A stretch of DNA of 39,424 nucleotides from Euzebyales bacterium (GTDB taxonomy: Bacteria; Actinomycetota; Nitriliruptoria; Euzebyales; JAHELV01), in NCBI GenBank assembly GCA_035461305.1, contig DATHVN010000185.1:1-39424 (forward strand), read 5' to 3'. The notes beneath the pieces are model-generated. The model did not search any database, was not told the origin of the DNA, and was given only the letters and a program-made list of their open reading frames with translations. Numbering within the stretch: the stretch's first letter is position 1; each line of letters starts with the position of its first letter. Below, one piece after another: positions 1 to 7,677 of the stretch. Made by a program: the position numbers and the translations under genes.

Positions 1-4
1 GACC

Positions 5-949
5 TTGCTGGAGGGACTGGAGCAGGTCCTCCGGTTCTTCCACGGGATCACCGCGCCCCTGCCGGTGCTAGGCGCCGCCTCCTGGGGATGGGCGATCATC
101 CTGCTCACGATCGCCGTGCGCCTCGTCCTCCTGCCGCTGGCGGTGAAGCAGACAAACTCGATGCGGGCGATGCAGCACCTTCAGCCCGAGATCAAGAAGC
201 TGCAGGCCAAGCACAAGGTCGATCGGGGCCTGATGCGCAGCAACCCGGAGAAGTACAAAGAGGCGCGGCAGAAGCAGCAAGAGGCCGTGATGGCGCTGTA
301 CAAGGAGCACAACGTCAACCCGGCGTCGAGCTGCCTGCCGCTCGTCGCCCAGATGCCGATCTTCATCGCGCTGTTCAGCATGCTGCGCAGCCCGGACATC
401 ATCCCGGAACTCGTCAAGGCACCGTTCCCGATCGATGCCACCCTGCAGATGCCGGCCAACCAGGCGGGCATCATCGCGATCGGGATGCTGCTCGCGATGG
501 GCGTCACGACCTTCGTGCAGCAGAAGCAGATGATGGGGCGTCAGGCGGTCGCCGCCGACGACCAGCAGATGCAGCAGCAGAAGATGATGCTGTACATCAT
601 GCCGGTCTTTCTGGTGTTCCTGGGGTTCAACCTGCCGGTCGGTGTGCTCGTCTACTGGGTCACCACCAACCTGCTGCAGATGGCGCAGCAGTGGTACATG
701 CTCCGTGAGGTCGACCACGAGGCCTCCGGTGGCGGCAGGAGCACGTCGTCCGGATCAGGCTCCACGAGGGGAACGAAACGGTCCGGTGGCTCGAAGCCGA
801 CGACCAGAAGGCCGACGACCGGGAAGCCGCCAACGTCGAAGGGGAAGGGCGGCACGGGTCGCAGCGGCAGCCAGGGCAACGGCCACAAGCCGGGCGGCCC
901 GGGTCGGCTCGGTCGCAAGAACGACGAGACGAGGGACAAGCGACGATGA
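5..949 (+). CDS. yidC: Membrane protein insertase YidC/Oxa1 family
   Basis: Inserts and folds membrane proteins, alone or with SecYEG. The 314-residue product has the five-helix core of the Gram-positive type. A conserved Arg (R39) lies in the first core helix, where the family keeps the charge of its hydrophilic groove. It is followed by the family signatures LQPEIKKLQ and LYKEHNVNP and by the helix CLPLVAQMPIFIALF. The last 85 residues are a Gly/Ser/Arg/Lys-rich basic tail, a ribosome-binding type extension. The start given is a TTG only 4 bases from the window edge, so the true start may lie upstream and the gene may be slightly truncated. The stop overlaps the jag ATG (ATGA), which implies translational coupling. 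Confidence 0.93.
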   Translation: MLEGLEQVLRFFHGITAPLPVLGAASWGWAIILLTIAVRLVLLPLAVKQTNSMRAMQHLQPEIKKLQAKHKVDRGLMRSNPEKYKEARQKQQEAVMALYKEHNVNPASSCLPLVAQMPIFIALFSMLRSPDIIPELVKAPFPIDATLQMPANQAGIIAIGMLLAMGVTTFVQQKQMMGRQAVAADDQQMQQQKMMLYIMPVFLVFLGFNLPVGVLVYWVTTNLLQMAQQWYMLREVDHEASGGGRSTSSGSGSTRGTKRSGGSKPTTRRPTTGKPPTSKGKGGTGRSGSQGNGHKPGGPGRLGRKNDETRDKRR

Positions 950-1806
950 CGCGGATGGTTGAGAAGCGTGCGTCCACGGTCGAGGACGCCACGACGGCGG
1001 CGTTGGCGGAGCTTGGGGTCGGCCGGGACGCGGTGAAGGTCGAGGTCCTGAGCGAGGGCAGACGTGGGCTGTTCAGCGGCCGGAGCCGGGCACATGTGCG
1101 CGTGACGGTGCTGGATGCAGCCGCCAACAACGGAGAGACAACGGTGACAGAGACCGCTGTGCAGGACGCCGATGCGTCCGTCGAGGACACGACGGAGCGG
1201 GCCGTTGCCAAGGCTGCCGATGCGCCGGCCCACGAGGAGCCGGTCGTGACGACCGACGACGAGCCGGTCGTGACGACCGACGAGCCGCCCACCGTCACGA
1301 CCGACGAGGCGGACGACGCCGACGCGGATGCGACGAATCGGCTGGCCGAGCTGAACGAGGAGGCGGATCTCGCCGCGGACTTCGTCGAGGGCCTCCTCGA
1401 CATCCTGGAGCTCCCTGGCGACATCGAGATCGAGGTCGACGAGAGCCAGGCCTTCGTGAATGTCGTCGACGTTGGCAGTGGGCTGCTGATCGGCCGCCGC
1501 GGTGCGACCCTCGAGGCGCTGCAGGAGCTGGTCCGTGCCGCGACGCAACGACAGATCGAACGGCGGTCGCACGTTCGCATCGACATCGAGGGGTACCGGC
1601 AGCGGCAGCTCGAGAAGATGAAGGACCGGTGTCGGGACGGGATCGCGCAGGTGCGCGAGACAGGCGAGCCGTTCCGTCTCGAGCCGATGGACGCGTACGA
1701 ACGCAAGATCATGCACGACCTGGTGGCGCGGACCGGTGGTGTCACCTCTGCGAGTGAAGGCACGGAACCCCGCCGACGTGTCGTCGTGTACGCAGAGGAA
1801 GAATGA
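946..1806 (+). CDS. khpB: Jag/KhpB RNA-binding protein (Jag_N, KH, R3H)
   Basis: A cytoplasmic RNA-binding protein that in other bacteria pairs with KhpA and affects cell division and elongation. The 286 residues show a Jag_N domain at about 4-55, containing the signature LSEGRRGLFS. An acidic linker at about 60-140 follows. A type II KH domain at about 145-215 has the loop GRRG at 183-186. The C-terminal R3H domain has R253 and H257 in the Rxxx-H arrangement and ends with a GVTSASEG motif. The linker contains a direct DNA repeat of about 21-24 bp (1237-1281) encoding EPVVTTD units. The ATG overlaps the yidC stop by 4 bases, the usual yidC-jag operon of the origin region. Confidence 0.95.
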   Translation: MTRMVEKRASTVEDATTAALAELGVGRDAVKVEVLSEGRRGLFSGRSRAHVRVTVLDAAANNGETTVTETAVQDADASVEDTTERAVAKAADAPAHEEPVVTTDDEPVVTTDEPPTVTTDEADDADADATNRLAELNEEADLAADFVEGLLDILELPGDIEIEVDESQAFVNVVDVGSGLLIGRRGATLEALQELVRAATQRQIERRSHVRIDIEGYRQRQLEKMKDRCRDGIAQVRETGEPFRLEPMDAYERKIMHDLVARTGGVTSASEGTEPRRRVVVYAEEE

Positions 1807-1936
1807 CAGCGGTGTAGTTCGCGCCCGTACCGTCCGACCGAGCGCCGCCGATCAGTCGTCTGTTGAGCCAGGTCCCGCCGAGGTTGGGGTCCGACGGCGC
1901 CGGTCCTCCAGTCGTTTGCGAAGCCAGGTCCCGCAA

Positions 1937-1952
1937 CGTTTCACGTGAAACA
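1937..1952. promoter_or_regulatory. parS: parS centromere site 1
   Basis: The 14-bp core GTTTCACGTGAAAC at 1938-1951 is a perfect palindrome. It is the known ParB-binding parS sequence, with the consensus terminal A on one side and a C for T on the other. It lies between jag and rsmG. ParB encoded at 3626-4507 is expected to load here and spread to organise the origin. Confidence 0.95.
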
Positions 1953-1965
1953 GGAGGCGCAGACG

Positions 1966-2055
1966 ATGAAACGGCGGGAACTCCCGGCGGGCCTGCAGTG
2001 CCGTGTGGTGACGCGACGGGGGTTCAGACCATCCGGCATCCTCGCGGTGCGGTGA
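1966..2055 (+). CDS. Possible 29-residue leader peptide upstream of rsmG
   Basis: A short open frame starts at ATG 1966. A perfect AGGAGG (1952-1957) lies 8 bases upstream and directly abuts parS site 1. The product would be a basic 29-residue peptide beginning MKRRELPAG and ending ILAVR, with no recognisable domain. It ends 16 bases before the GTG of rsmG, so its translation could be coupled to rsmG. Most of the 264-base jag-rsmG gap is otherwise without a gene. The strong Shine-Dalgarno is the only real evidence; the peptide could be spurious. Confidence 0.3.
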   Translation: MKRRELPAGLQCRVVTRRGFRPSGILAVR

Positions 2056-2071
2056 GCTGAGGCCCAGCACG

Positions 2072-2761
2072 GTGGACTCCGGCAGTCGTCCACGACCGAT
2101 CGAGCCGTCCTGGGCCGCGGAGCTTGCGCGTCTGATCGCGTCCGCCCCCGTCAACCTGGTCTCCCGAGCCGACCGAGGCGACGTCCAAGGGATCCACCTT
2201 GACGAGGCCATCGCTGTCACACGCCACCTGCACGTGCGCGACGGCGACCGATGGATGGATCTCGGGACAGGTGGTGGCCTGCCTGGCCTTGTCCTGGCCG
2301 CGGCGTACCCGCAGACATCGTGGACGCTCGTAGATGCACGTTCGAAGAAGATCGAGCTTGTGCGCCACTTCGCAGATGTGCTCGACCTGCCCAACGTGCA
2401 GGCACTGCACGCAAGGGCGGAGGATCTGGCGGCATCGGGTCACATCGGGATCTACAACGGCGTCGTCAGCCGCGCGGCCGGGTCCCTCGCGGCGACAGTT
2501 GTGCTGGCCCGTCCGTTCATCACCCGCGGCACGGTCATCGCCATCAGGGGACCGCGCGCGAGAGAAGATGTGGACGCATGCGCCACGATCTGTGCTGATC
2601 TCGGCCTTGTGGTCGATGCGGTGGAGGAGATAGGCGGTACGATCCGGCCGACCTGGTTGGTCCGGCTGCGTGGGCAGGGACCGGTGCCGGCGGACTTCCC
2701 CCGAACCCAACGTGCGCTGTTGCGTGCCACCCGTGGAGGATCGAGTGACGGCTCTGCCTGA
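2072..2761 (+). CDS. rsmG: 16S rRNA (guanine-527-N7)-methyltransferase RsmG
   Basis: Methylates N7 of G527 in the 530 loop of 16S rRNA using S-adenosylmethionine; loss gives low-level streptomycin resistance in other bacteria. The 229-residue product has the family segment PVNLVSRAD near the N terminus. The SAM-binding motif DLGTGGGLPGLVLA lies at about 67-80, followed by a VDARSKKIE strand-loop and a VSRAAG motif. The start is GTG, with GAGG at 2059-2062. The length is normal. The 3' end overlaps the start of parA by 17 bases, as expected for the gidB-parA-parB operon. Confidence 0.95.
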   Translation: MDSGSRPRPIEPSWAAELARLIASAPVNLVSRADRGDVQGIHLDEAIAVTRHLHVRDGDRWMDLGTGGGLPGLVLAAAYPQTSWTLVDARSKKIELVRHFADVLDLPNVQALHARAEDLAASGHIGIYNGVVSRAAGSLAATVVLARPFITRGTVIAIRGPRAREDVDACATICADLGLVVDAVEEIGGTIRPTWLVRLRGQGPVPADFPRTQRALLRATRGGSSDGSA

Positions 2762-3629
2762 TGAGGACCGCTGGTACGGCTACTGGCGTGTCGACCAACG
2801 GTTTCACGTGAAACATCCCGACCGCAGCCGCACGACGCCGGCGTCGACCATCGTGGTCGCCAACCAGAAGGGCGGCGTCGGCAAGACGACGACCGCGGTG
2901 AGCGTGGCGTCGGCCCTCGCCCAGCAGTCGGTGCGGGTGCTGCTCGTGGACAGCGATCCACAGGCGAACTGCACATCGGGCGTGGGGATCCGTCTGCGAC
3001 CCGATCAGCCGAGCATCTACGACGTGCTCAGCGACAACCTGCCTGCTGCGAAGGCGATCGAGCAGACCGACATCGCGAACCTCTGGCTGCTGCCATCATC
3101 GATCGACCTCGCAGGCGCTGAGATCGAGTTGGTCAGCGCGCTGAGCCGTGAGCAGCAACTCCGGCGCGCGCTCAATGACGTACGGCACCACTTCGACATC
3201 GTTATCGTCGACTGCCCACCAAGCCTCGGCCTACTGACCATCAATGCCCTGTCGGCCGCCGACGGGGTCGTCGTTCCGATCCAGTGCGAGTACTACGCGC
3301 TCGAAGGCCTGGGTGCACTTACGCGCAACGCCGAGCTGATTCGCCAAACGCTGAACCGTGATCTGAAGATCACCGGGTTCGCGCTGACGATGTATGACGG
3401 TCGGACCAAGCTGTCGCACGAGGTGGCCGAGGAGGTCCGGCGACACTTCGGTGATCTCGTGTTCCAGACGCGAATCCCGCGGTCGGTCCGCCTCGCGGAG
3501 GCACCGTCGTATGGCCAACCGATCACGGTGTTCGATCCCGGATCTCGCGGTGCGGTGGCGTACCATCGCCTCGCCAGTGAGGTGTGGGAGCGGGTGGTGT
3601 CCGCGGAAGCGGCGAGGAGCACCGGATGA
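2745..3629 (+). CDS. parA: Chromosome partitioning ATPase ParA (Soj)
   Basis: A Walker-type ATPase that binds nonspecific DNA and moves the ParB-parS origin complex. The start chosen is GTG 2745, because GGAGGA (2735-2740) lies 4 bases upstream; an in-frame ATG at 2670 deep inside rsmG is less likely. This gives 294 residues. The deviant Walker A motif KGGVGKTT sits at about 42-49, VDSDPQANCT follows, and the Walker B strand contains IVDCPPSLG. The first 30 residues are an extension whose FHVKH segment is simply the translation of the second parS site. The parB ATG overlaps its stop (ATGA). Confidence 0.96.
   Translation: MTALPDEDRWYGYWRVDQRFHVKHPDRSRTTPASTIVVANQKGGVGKTTTAVSVASALAQQSVRVLLVDSDPQANCTSGVGIRLRPDQPSIYDVLSDNLPAAKAIEQTDIANLWLLPSSIDLAGAEIELVSALSREQQLRRALNDVRHHFDIVIVDCPPSLGLLTINALSAADGVVVPIQCEYYALEGLGALTRNAELIRQTLNRDLKITGFALTMYDGRTKLSHEVAEEVRRHFGDLVFQTRIPRSVRLAEAPSYGQPITVFDPGSRGAVAYHRLASEVWERVVSAEAARSTG
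2800..2815. promoter_or_regulatory. parS: parS centromere site 2, inside parA
   Basis: A second perfect GTTTCACGTGAAAC core occupies 2801-2814, inside the 5' coding region of parA, and is read as FHVKH. It lies about 860 bp from site 1. No third copy of the palindrome was found in the window. Confidence 0.95.
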
Positions 3630-4507
3630 GCCGGACCGGCGGACTTGGACGCGGACTCGAGGCGCTGATCCCGACGGCGACGGCCGAGCGGGGCGGACTG
3701 CGGACGATCTCTCTCGACACGATCGAGCCGAATCCACGGCAGCCACGTGAGGGATTCGACCAGCAGGGTCTGGCCGAGCTCGCGCAGTCGCTCCAGACTG
3801 TCGGCCTCCTCCAGCCCATCATCGTACGTGAACGGCCCGAGGGCCGGTACCAGATCATCGCGGGAGAGCGCCGGTTCCGCGCCGCACAGCTGGCCGGCTT
3901 CCGCGAGATCCGCGCCGTCGTGCGCCACACCGATGATGACCAGGTGCTCACCGAGGCCCTGGTCGAGAACATCCACCGCGTCGACCTGAACGCGCTGGAG
4001 GAGGCTGCGGCGTACCAGCAGCTGCTCGACGACTTCGCGTTCACCCACGAGCAGCTTGCCGCGCGGCTGGGCAAGTCCCGCTCGGCCATCACGAACACGA
4101 TCCGCCTGCTCAGCCTCGGCGTCGAGTTGCAGCAGCAGGTCGCGTCCGGTGCGCTCACGCCCGGCCACGCGCGTGCCCTGCTGGCCATCGATGACGCCGC
4201 GATCCAGGGTGAGGTCGCAGACCGCGTCATCGCCGACGGGCTATCGGTGCGCGCGACGGAGCGGCTGATTCGCACACTGGTCGAGCAGCGTGACGCGCCC
4301 GTGCCGACACAGGAGGCCGCGCCGACGCCCTACTTCGGCCTGCAGCAGCGCCTGTCTGACGTCTTCGCCACGAAGGTGCGCATCACGGGGACCGCCAAGC
4401 GGGGCCAGGTCGTGATCGACTTCTCGGGACAAGACGACCTTCAGCGGCTGCTCGGGATGCTCGAGGGTGGGGTGGGCGCCGGTCTGGCGCAGGAACAGCC
4501 GCTGTAG
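3626..4507 (+). CDS. parB: Chromosome partitioning protein ParB (Spo0J)
   Basis: A parS-binding CTPase that loads as a sliding clamp and recruits ParA and SMC. The start is ATG 3626, with GAGGAG at 3614-3619, and not an upstream in-frame ATG at 3584 that lies inside parA; this gives 293 residues. The N-terminal GGLGRGLEALIP motif is the ParA-stimulating segment. The CTP-binding domain carries NPRQPR and GERRFRA. A helix-turn-helix region lies around LAARLGKSRSAITNTIRLL. The C-terminal dimerisation domain ends with a DDLQRLLGML segment. Its stop is 11 bases from the stop of the convergent ddl gene. Confidence 0.96.
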   Translation: MSRTGGLGRGLEALIPTATAERGGLRTISLDTIEPNPRQPREGFDQQGLAELAQSLQTVGLLQPIIVRERPEGRYQIIAGERRFRAAQLAGFREIRAVVRHTDDDQVLTEALVENIHRVDLNALEEAAAYQQLLDDFAFTHEQLAARLGKSRSAITNTIRLLSLGVELQQQVASGALTPGHARALLAIDDAAIQGEVADRVIADGLSVRATERLIRTLVEQRDAPVPTQEAAPTPYFGLQQRLSDVFATKVRITGTAKRGQVVIDFSGQDDLQRLLGMLEGGVGAGLAQEQPL

Positions 4508-4518
4508 CCGCCTGCCGC

Positions 4519-5460
4519 TCAACGTCGGGAACCCGCTCCGCTGGCGCGTGCGAGCTCGATCAGCTGCTCACACAACGCCTCGAACGGCAGGCCTGCGGCA
4601 CGGGCGGCGAGCGGGAGCAGCGATGTCTCCGTCAGGCCAGGACACGTGTCGACCTCGAGGACCCACGGCTGGCCCTGGTCGTCGACCATGAGGTCAGCGC
4701 GCATGACGTGACGGCAGCCCAGGACGTCCCATGCACCGCGTGCTGCCGCGGCGCAGGCCCGTGCGACGTGGGCGTCGAGTCGGGCCGGGACGTGGAACTC
4801 GGTCGCCCCGTGGGTGTAGCGCGCGGCGAAGTCATAGGTGCCCTCCTTGGCATGGATCTCAACAGCAGGCAGCGCCATGCCGTCGACGATCGAGACCGCG
4901 ATCTCGGTGCCCCTGACGACCTGCTCGAGGAGCACCGCCGAGTGGTAGTGGAACGCCGCCATGACCGCAGCGGCGAGGTCCTCCCGGCGCTCGACCCGGC
5001 GGACCCCGAGTGACGCGCCGCCCTGCACCGGCTTGACCATGAGGGGGAAGGCCAGTCGTGATGCGATGCGGTCCAGCGCCTGTCCGGCGCCGTACTCGCG
5101 GACCGCGTCCGTGCTCAGCACGTGCCAGTCGGGGGTGGTGACGCCGTGCCGCCGCAACATGCCCTTGCTGACGCTCTTGTCCCAGGCAAGCGCGGACGAG
5201 GTCGCACGCGACCCCGTATAGGCCAGGTCGAGCAGGTCGAGCAGCCGCTGGATGCTGCCGTCTTCGCCCACCTGGCCGTGGAGGGCCAGGAAGACGACGT
5301 CGATCGGCTGCTCGGTCAGGGTGCCGACGAGGCCGGTGTCGAGATCAAGGGTGATGACGTCGTGCCCACGGTCACGCAACGCCTCGGTGACGCGCTTGCC
5401 GGAGCTCAGGCTGACCTCGCGCTCGAAGCTGGTACCACCCGACAGCACCGCGATCGTCAT
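4519..5460 (-). CDS. ddl: D-alanine--D-alanine ligase (ATP-grasp)
   Basis: Joins two D-alanines for the peptidoglycan stem peptide, using ATP. The 313-residue product has the N-terminal VLSGGTSFEREVSLSSG motif and LHGQVGEDGSIQ. The ATP-grasp core contains PLMVKPVQGGASLGV and ends with the metal-binding segment LEVDTCPGLTETSLLP. The usual motif reads E-x-N-T; here the Asn is Asp, a conservative change at a Mg-ligand position. A GGGGGAG lies 6 bases before the ATG. The start overlaps the stop of the upstream aminotransferase gene by 4 bases, so the two form an operon. This pair sits between parB and the trx/cwlM block, an insertion relative to the mycobacterial order. Confidence 0.92.
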   Translation of the reverse strand: MTIAVLSGGTSFEREVSLSSGKRVTEALRDRGHDVITLDLDTGLVGTLTEQPIDVVFLALHGQVGEDGSIQRLLDLLDLAYTGSRATSSALAWDKSVSKGMLRRHGVTTPDWHVLSTDAVREYGAGQALDRIASRLAFPLMVKPVQGGASLGVRRVERREDLAAAVMAAFHYHSAVLLEQVVRGTEIAVSIVDGMALPAVEIHAKEGTYDFAARYTHGATEFHVPARLDAHVARACAAAARGAWDVLGCRHVMRADLMVDDQGQPWVLEVDTCPGLTETSLLPLAARAAGLPFEALCEQLIELARASGAGSRR

Positions 5461-6719
5461 GAGCGGCTCCCCCAGCCCGCGTGGTCGTACATCGCGGCGC
5501 GCAGCGCGACCTGCTCCCGGACGACGCGCGCGAGCCGGCGGACCCCCTCACGTATCCGTTCGCTGGTCGGGAAGCAGAACGACAGGCGCATCTCGCGCTC
5601 ACCGGAGCCGTCCGCGTAGAACGCGCGGCCTGGGACGTAGGCGACGCGGGCCTGCAGGGCGCTCGGGAGCAGTTCCTTGCTGTCCATGCCATCGGGCAGG
5701 CGCAGCCACACGAAGAACCCGCCTGTGGGCAGGCTCCAGGTGCACATGCCCTCGAGTTGGCGTGCGAGCTCCTCGAGCATCGCGTCACACCGCTCGCGGT
5801 AGAGCTCCCGGAACTTCTCCACCTGTTCGAGCCAGGGCTGCGTGGCCAGCCAGCGCTCCGCGACGTACTGCGTGAGGTTCGACTGGCTGAGGTCTGCGGT
5901 CTCCTTGAGCAGGGTGAGCTTGCGCCTGACCGGCGCCGGTGCGACGGCCCAGCCGATGCGGATGCCCGGCGAGAAGATCTTCGACAGGGTCCCCAGGTAG
6001 ATGACCCGCTCCGGTGCCATCGTGTGCAGGGCTGGCAGCTGCTCGCCCTTGAAGTCCAGCAGGCCGTAGGGGTTGTCCTCCACGAGCAGAAGATCGTGAC
6101 GCTCCGCGCGCTCGATCAGCGCCTCGCGCCGGGTCGCTGACATCGAGACGCCGGCCGGGTTCTGGTGGTTCGGCACCGTGTAGAGGAACTTGGCCGACCG
6201 CCCGGCCGCGGCAAGGGCCGCCATGGTTTCGTCGAGCGCTTCCGGGATGAGGCCGTGCTCGTCCATATTGACGTGGATCACGTGACCTTGATACGCTGAA
6301 AATGCACCTAATGCACCGACATATGCGGGACCTTCCGCCAGCACGATGTCTCCTGGGTTGCAGAACAGCCGACTGAGGAGATCCAGTGCCTGCTGGCCGC
6401 CGTTGGTGACCACGATGTCGTCGGGGTGGGCTTTGACGTGCTCGGCGGCCATGACATCGACGAGCCGCTCCCGGAGCTCGTCGAGTCCCTGTCCGCCACC
6501 GTACTGCAGGGCGGTCGGACCGGCGTCACGCAGGACGGCGGTGGTGACCTCGGTCACGGCGGCGTTGTCCAGCGCCGCGGTGTAGGGCATACCGCCGGCG
6601 AGCGACACGATCTCGGGACGTGTCGCCACGGCGAACAGGGCGCGGATCTCGGACGCCGTCATGCCGCGTGCGCGGCGTGCGTACCGCTCCTGGTACGGGT
6701 CGAGTTGGACCTCGGTCAT
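5457..6719 (-). CDS. PLP-dependent aminotransferase, fold type I (LysN/2-aminoadipate transaminase-like)
   Basis: Expected to transfer an amino group between an amino acid and a 2-oxo acid using pyridoxal phosphate. The 420-residue protein has the N-terminal SLAGGMPYTAALD substrate segment, TNGGQQALDLLSRL, and the PNHQNPAGVSMS loop. LLVEDNPYG supplies the cofactor-binding Asp, and YLGTLSKIFSPGIRIGW contains the Schiff-base Lys. There is no GntR-type DNA-binding domain, so it is not a MocR regulator. GAGG lies 7 bases before the ATG. It forms an operon with ddl. The substrate cannot be read from sequence; aromatic or 2-aminoadipate-type acceptors are known for the family. A D-amino-acid role is not indicated, because D-amino-acid transaminases have a different fold. 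Confidence 0.9.
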   Translation of the reverse strand: MTEVQLDPYQERYARRARGMTASEIRALFAVATRPEIVSLAGGMPYTAALDNAAVTEVTTAVLRDAGPTALQYGGGQGLDELRERLVDVMAAEHVKAHPDDIVVTNGGQQALDLLSRLFCNPGDIVLAEGPAYVGALGAFSAYQGHVIHVNMDEHGLIPEALDETMAALAAAGRSAKFLYTVPNHQNPAGVSMSATRREALIERAERHDLLLVEDNPYGLLDFKGEQLPALHTMAPERVIYLGTLSKIFSPGIRIGWAVAPAPVRRKLTLLKETADLSQSNLTQYVAERWLATQPWLEQVEKFRELYRERCDAMLEELARQLEGMCTWSLPTGGFFVWLRLPDGMDSKELLPSALQARVAYVPGRAFYADGSGEREMRLSFCFPTSERIREGVRRLARVVREQVALRAAMYDHAGWGSRS

Positions 6720-6827
6720 GTGATCGCCTCAGCGCCTCGTGAGCTGTTGGCGATGGAGCTTATCGGGTGAGCCGTCCGTCCGCCGTCCGCCCGCGCCATG
6801 GCCCGGCGCCGTCGCGATGCGTGGAAG

Positions 6828-6833
6828 TACACT
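6828..6833 (+). promoter_or_regulatory. -10 element for the 6891-7660 gene pair
   Basis: A TACACT hexamer lies in the 171-base gap between the divergent aminotransferase gene and the small membrane-protein gene. It is about 57 bases before the GTG at 6891. No clear -35 was seen. This is inferred from sequence only. Confidence 0.4.
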
Positions 6834-6890
6834 GCGCACTGCGACCGTCCTGCCGGCGGACGCGTACGACGAATCCCCAGAGGTGGCCAA

Positions 6891-7040
6891 GTGCGCGAAG
6901 GTCGACCAGTCGACGCGGGCGACGTCGTCGACGTCGGACCGACGCCCGTCACGCGTGCCGTCATCGGTCTGGCCGTGGGGCTGGTCATCGGTGCCCTGTT
7001 GGCACTGCTGCTGCCGCGTGGTGGCTTCCGGCGCCGGTGA
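6891..7040 (+). CDS. Small single-span membrane protein (49 residues)
   Basis: The open frame starts at GTG 6891 with GAGGTGG just upstream. The first 20 residues are polar (GRPVDAGDVVDV). A hydrophobic span follows, about residues 23-42 (AVIGLAVGLVIGALLALLL), then a basic end (RGGFRRR) suggesting the C terminus is cytoplasmic. The TGA overlaps the GTG start of the following acetyltransferase gene (GTGA), strong support that both are translated and coupled. No family was recognised and the function is unknown. It could anchor or regulate a neighbour at the membrane; that is only inference. Confidence 0.6.
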   Translation: MREGRPVDAGDVVDVGPTPVTRAVIGLAVGLVIGALLALLLPRGGFRRR

Positions 7041-7660
7041 GCGACCGCATTCGCCCGCTGACGAGCGAGCTGATCGAGCACCTTCCCGAGCCGTGTCGCA
7101 CGTGCCTGTTCTGGGAGTTGGCCGACGCGCCACGCGGGCCCCAGCCGGACCGCGCCGCCGAGGTCGCCGAGGCCAAGCTGCTGTACCACCGCGCGGTCGA
7201 GCTCGACTGGGGCCCGCCCGGCCTGCTGGTCCGCTCTGACGACCGTACCCTGGCCTTCGCGACATTCGTGCCGGCCGAGCAGGCGCACCGGACACGCCGC
7301 CTCGGGTCCGTGCCCAGCGATGACGCGCTGGTGCTGACCACGATGTGGGTCGATCCTGACGTGCGCGGCACCGGCATCGCGTCCGCCCTGCTGCACCGGG
7401 TGCTCAGGCAGGCCCACGACATGGGTCTGCGCGCGGTCGAGGCGACCGCGATACGCGGCGGCGACGGTCCGTGCCTGCTGCCCGAGGCGTTCCTGCTGGC
7501 GAACGGCTTCGTCGTCCACCACCAGCACGTCCGGCACCCACTGCTGCGCCTCGACCTGCGCCAGACTGTCCGCTGGCAGGACGCGATCGAGCAAGCACTG
7601 AGGGGCGTGCGCATCGTGCTGGGTCGGCGTGACCGGCGGACCGCGCCGTCGGCCTCCTGA
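7037..7660 (+). CDS. GNAT family N-acetyltransferase
   Basis: A probable acetyl-CoA-dependent N-acyltransferase of unknown substrate. The start is GTG 7037, overlapping the stop of the small membrane-protein gene, giving 207 residues. The N-terminal part contains a CRTCLFWE segment. The GNAT core follows, with strand MWVDPDVRGTGIASALLHRVL (pyrophosphate-binding R-G-x-G-x-A loop at about 111-120) and a later VEATAIRGGDG and LLANGFVV region. A GNAT with similar N-terminal Cys pair sits near parB in other actinobacteria, the Rv3916c position in M. tuberculosis by gene order. It converges on the cwlM-like gene with 17 bases between. Confidence 0.82.
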   Translation: MSDRIRPLTSELIEHLPEPCRTCLFWELADAPRGPQPDRAAEVAEAKLLYHRAVELDWGPPGLLVRSDDRTLAFATFVPAEQAHRTRRLGSVPSDDALVLTTMWVDPDVRGTGIASALLHRVLRQAHDMGLRAVEATAIRGGDGPCLLPEAFLLANGFVVHHQHVRHPLLRLDLRQTVRWQDAIEQALRGVRIVLGRRDRRTAPSAS

Positions 7661-7677
7661 GGAGGCGTGAGGGCGCG

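Noticed and set aside
68-718. Long open frame on the minus strand opposite yidC
   Set aside because: It has His/Arg/Asp-rich composition and no domain, and lies fully opposite a clear yidC. It is a by-product of high GC.
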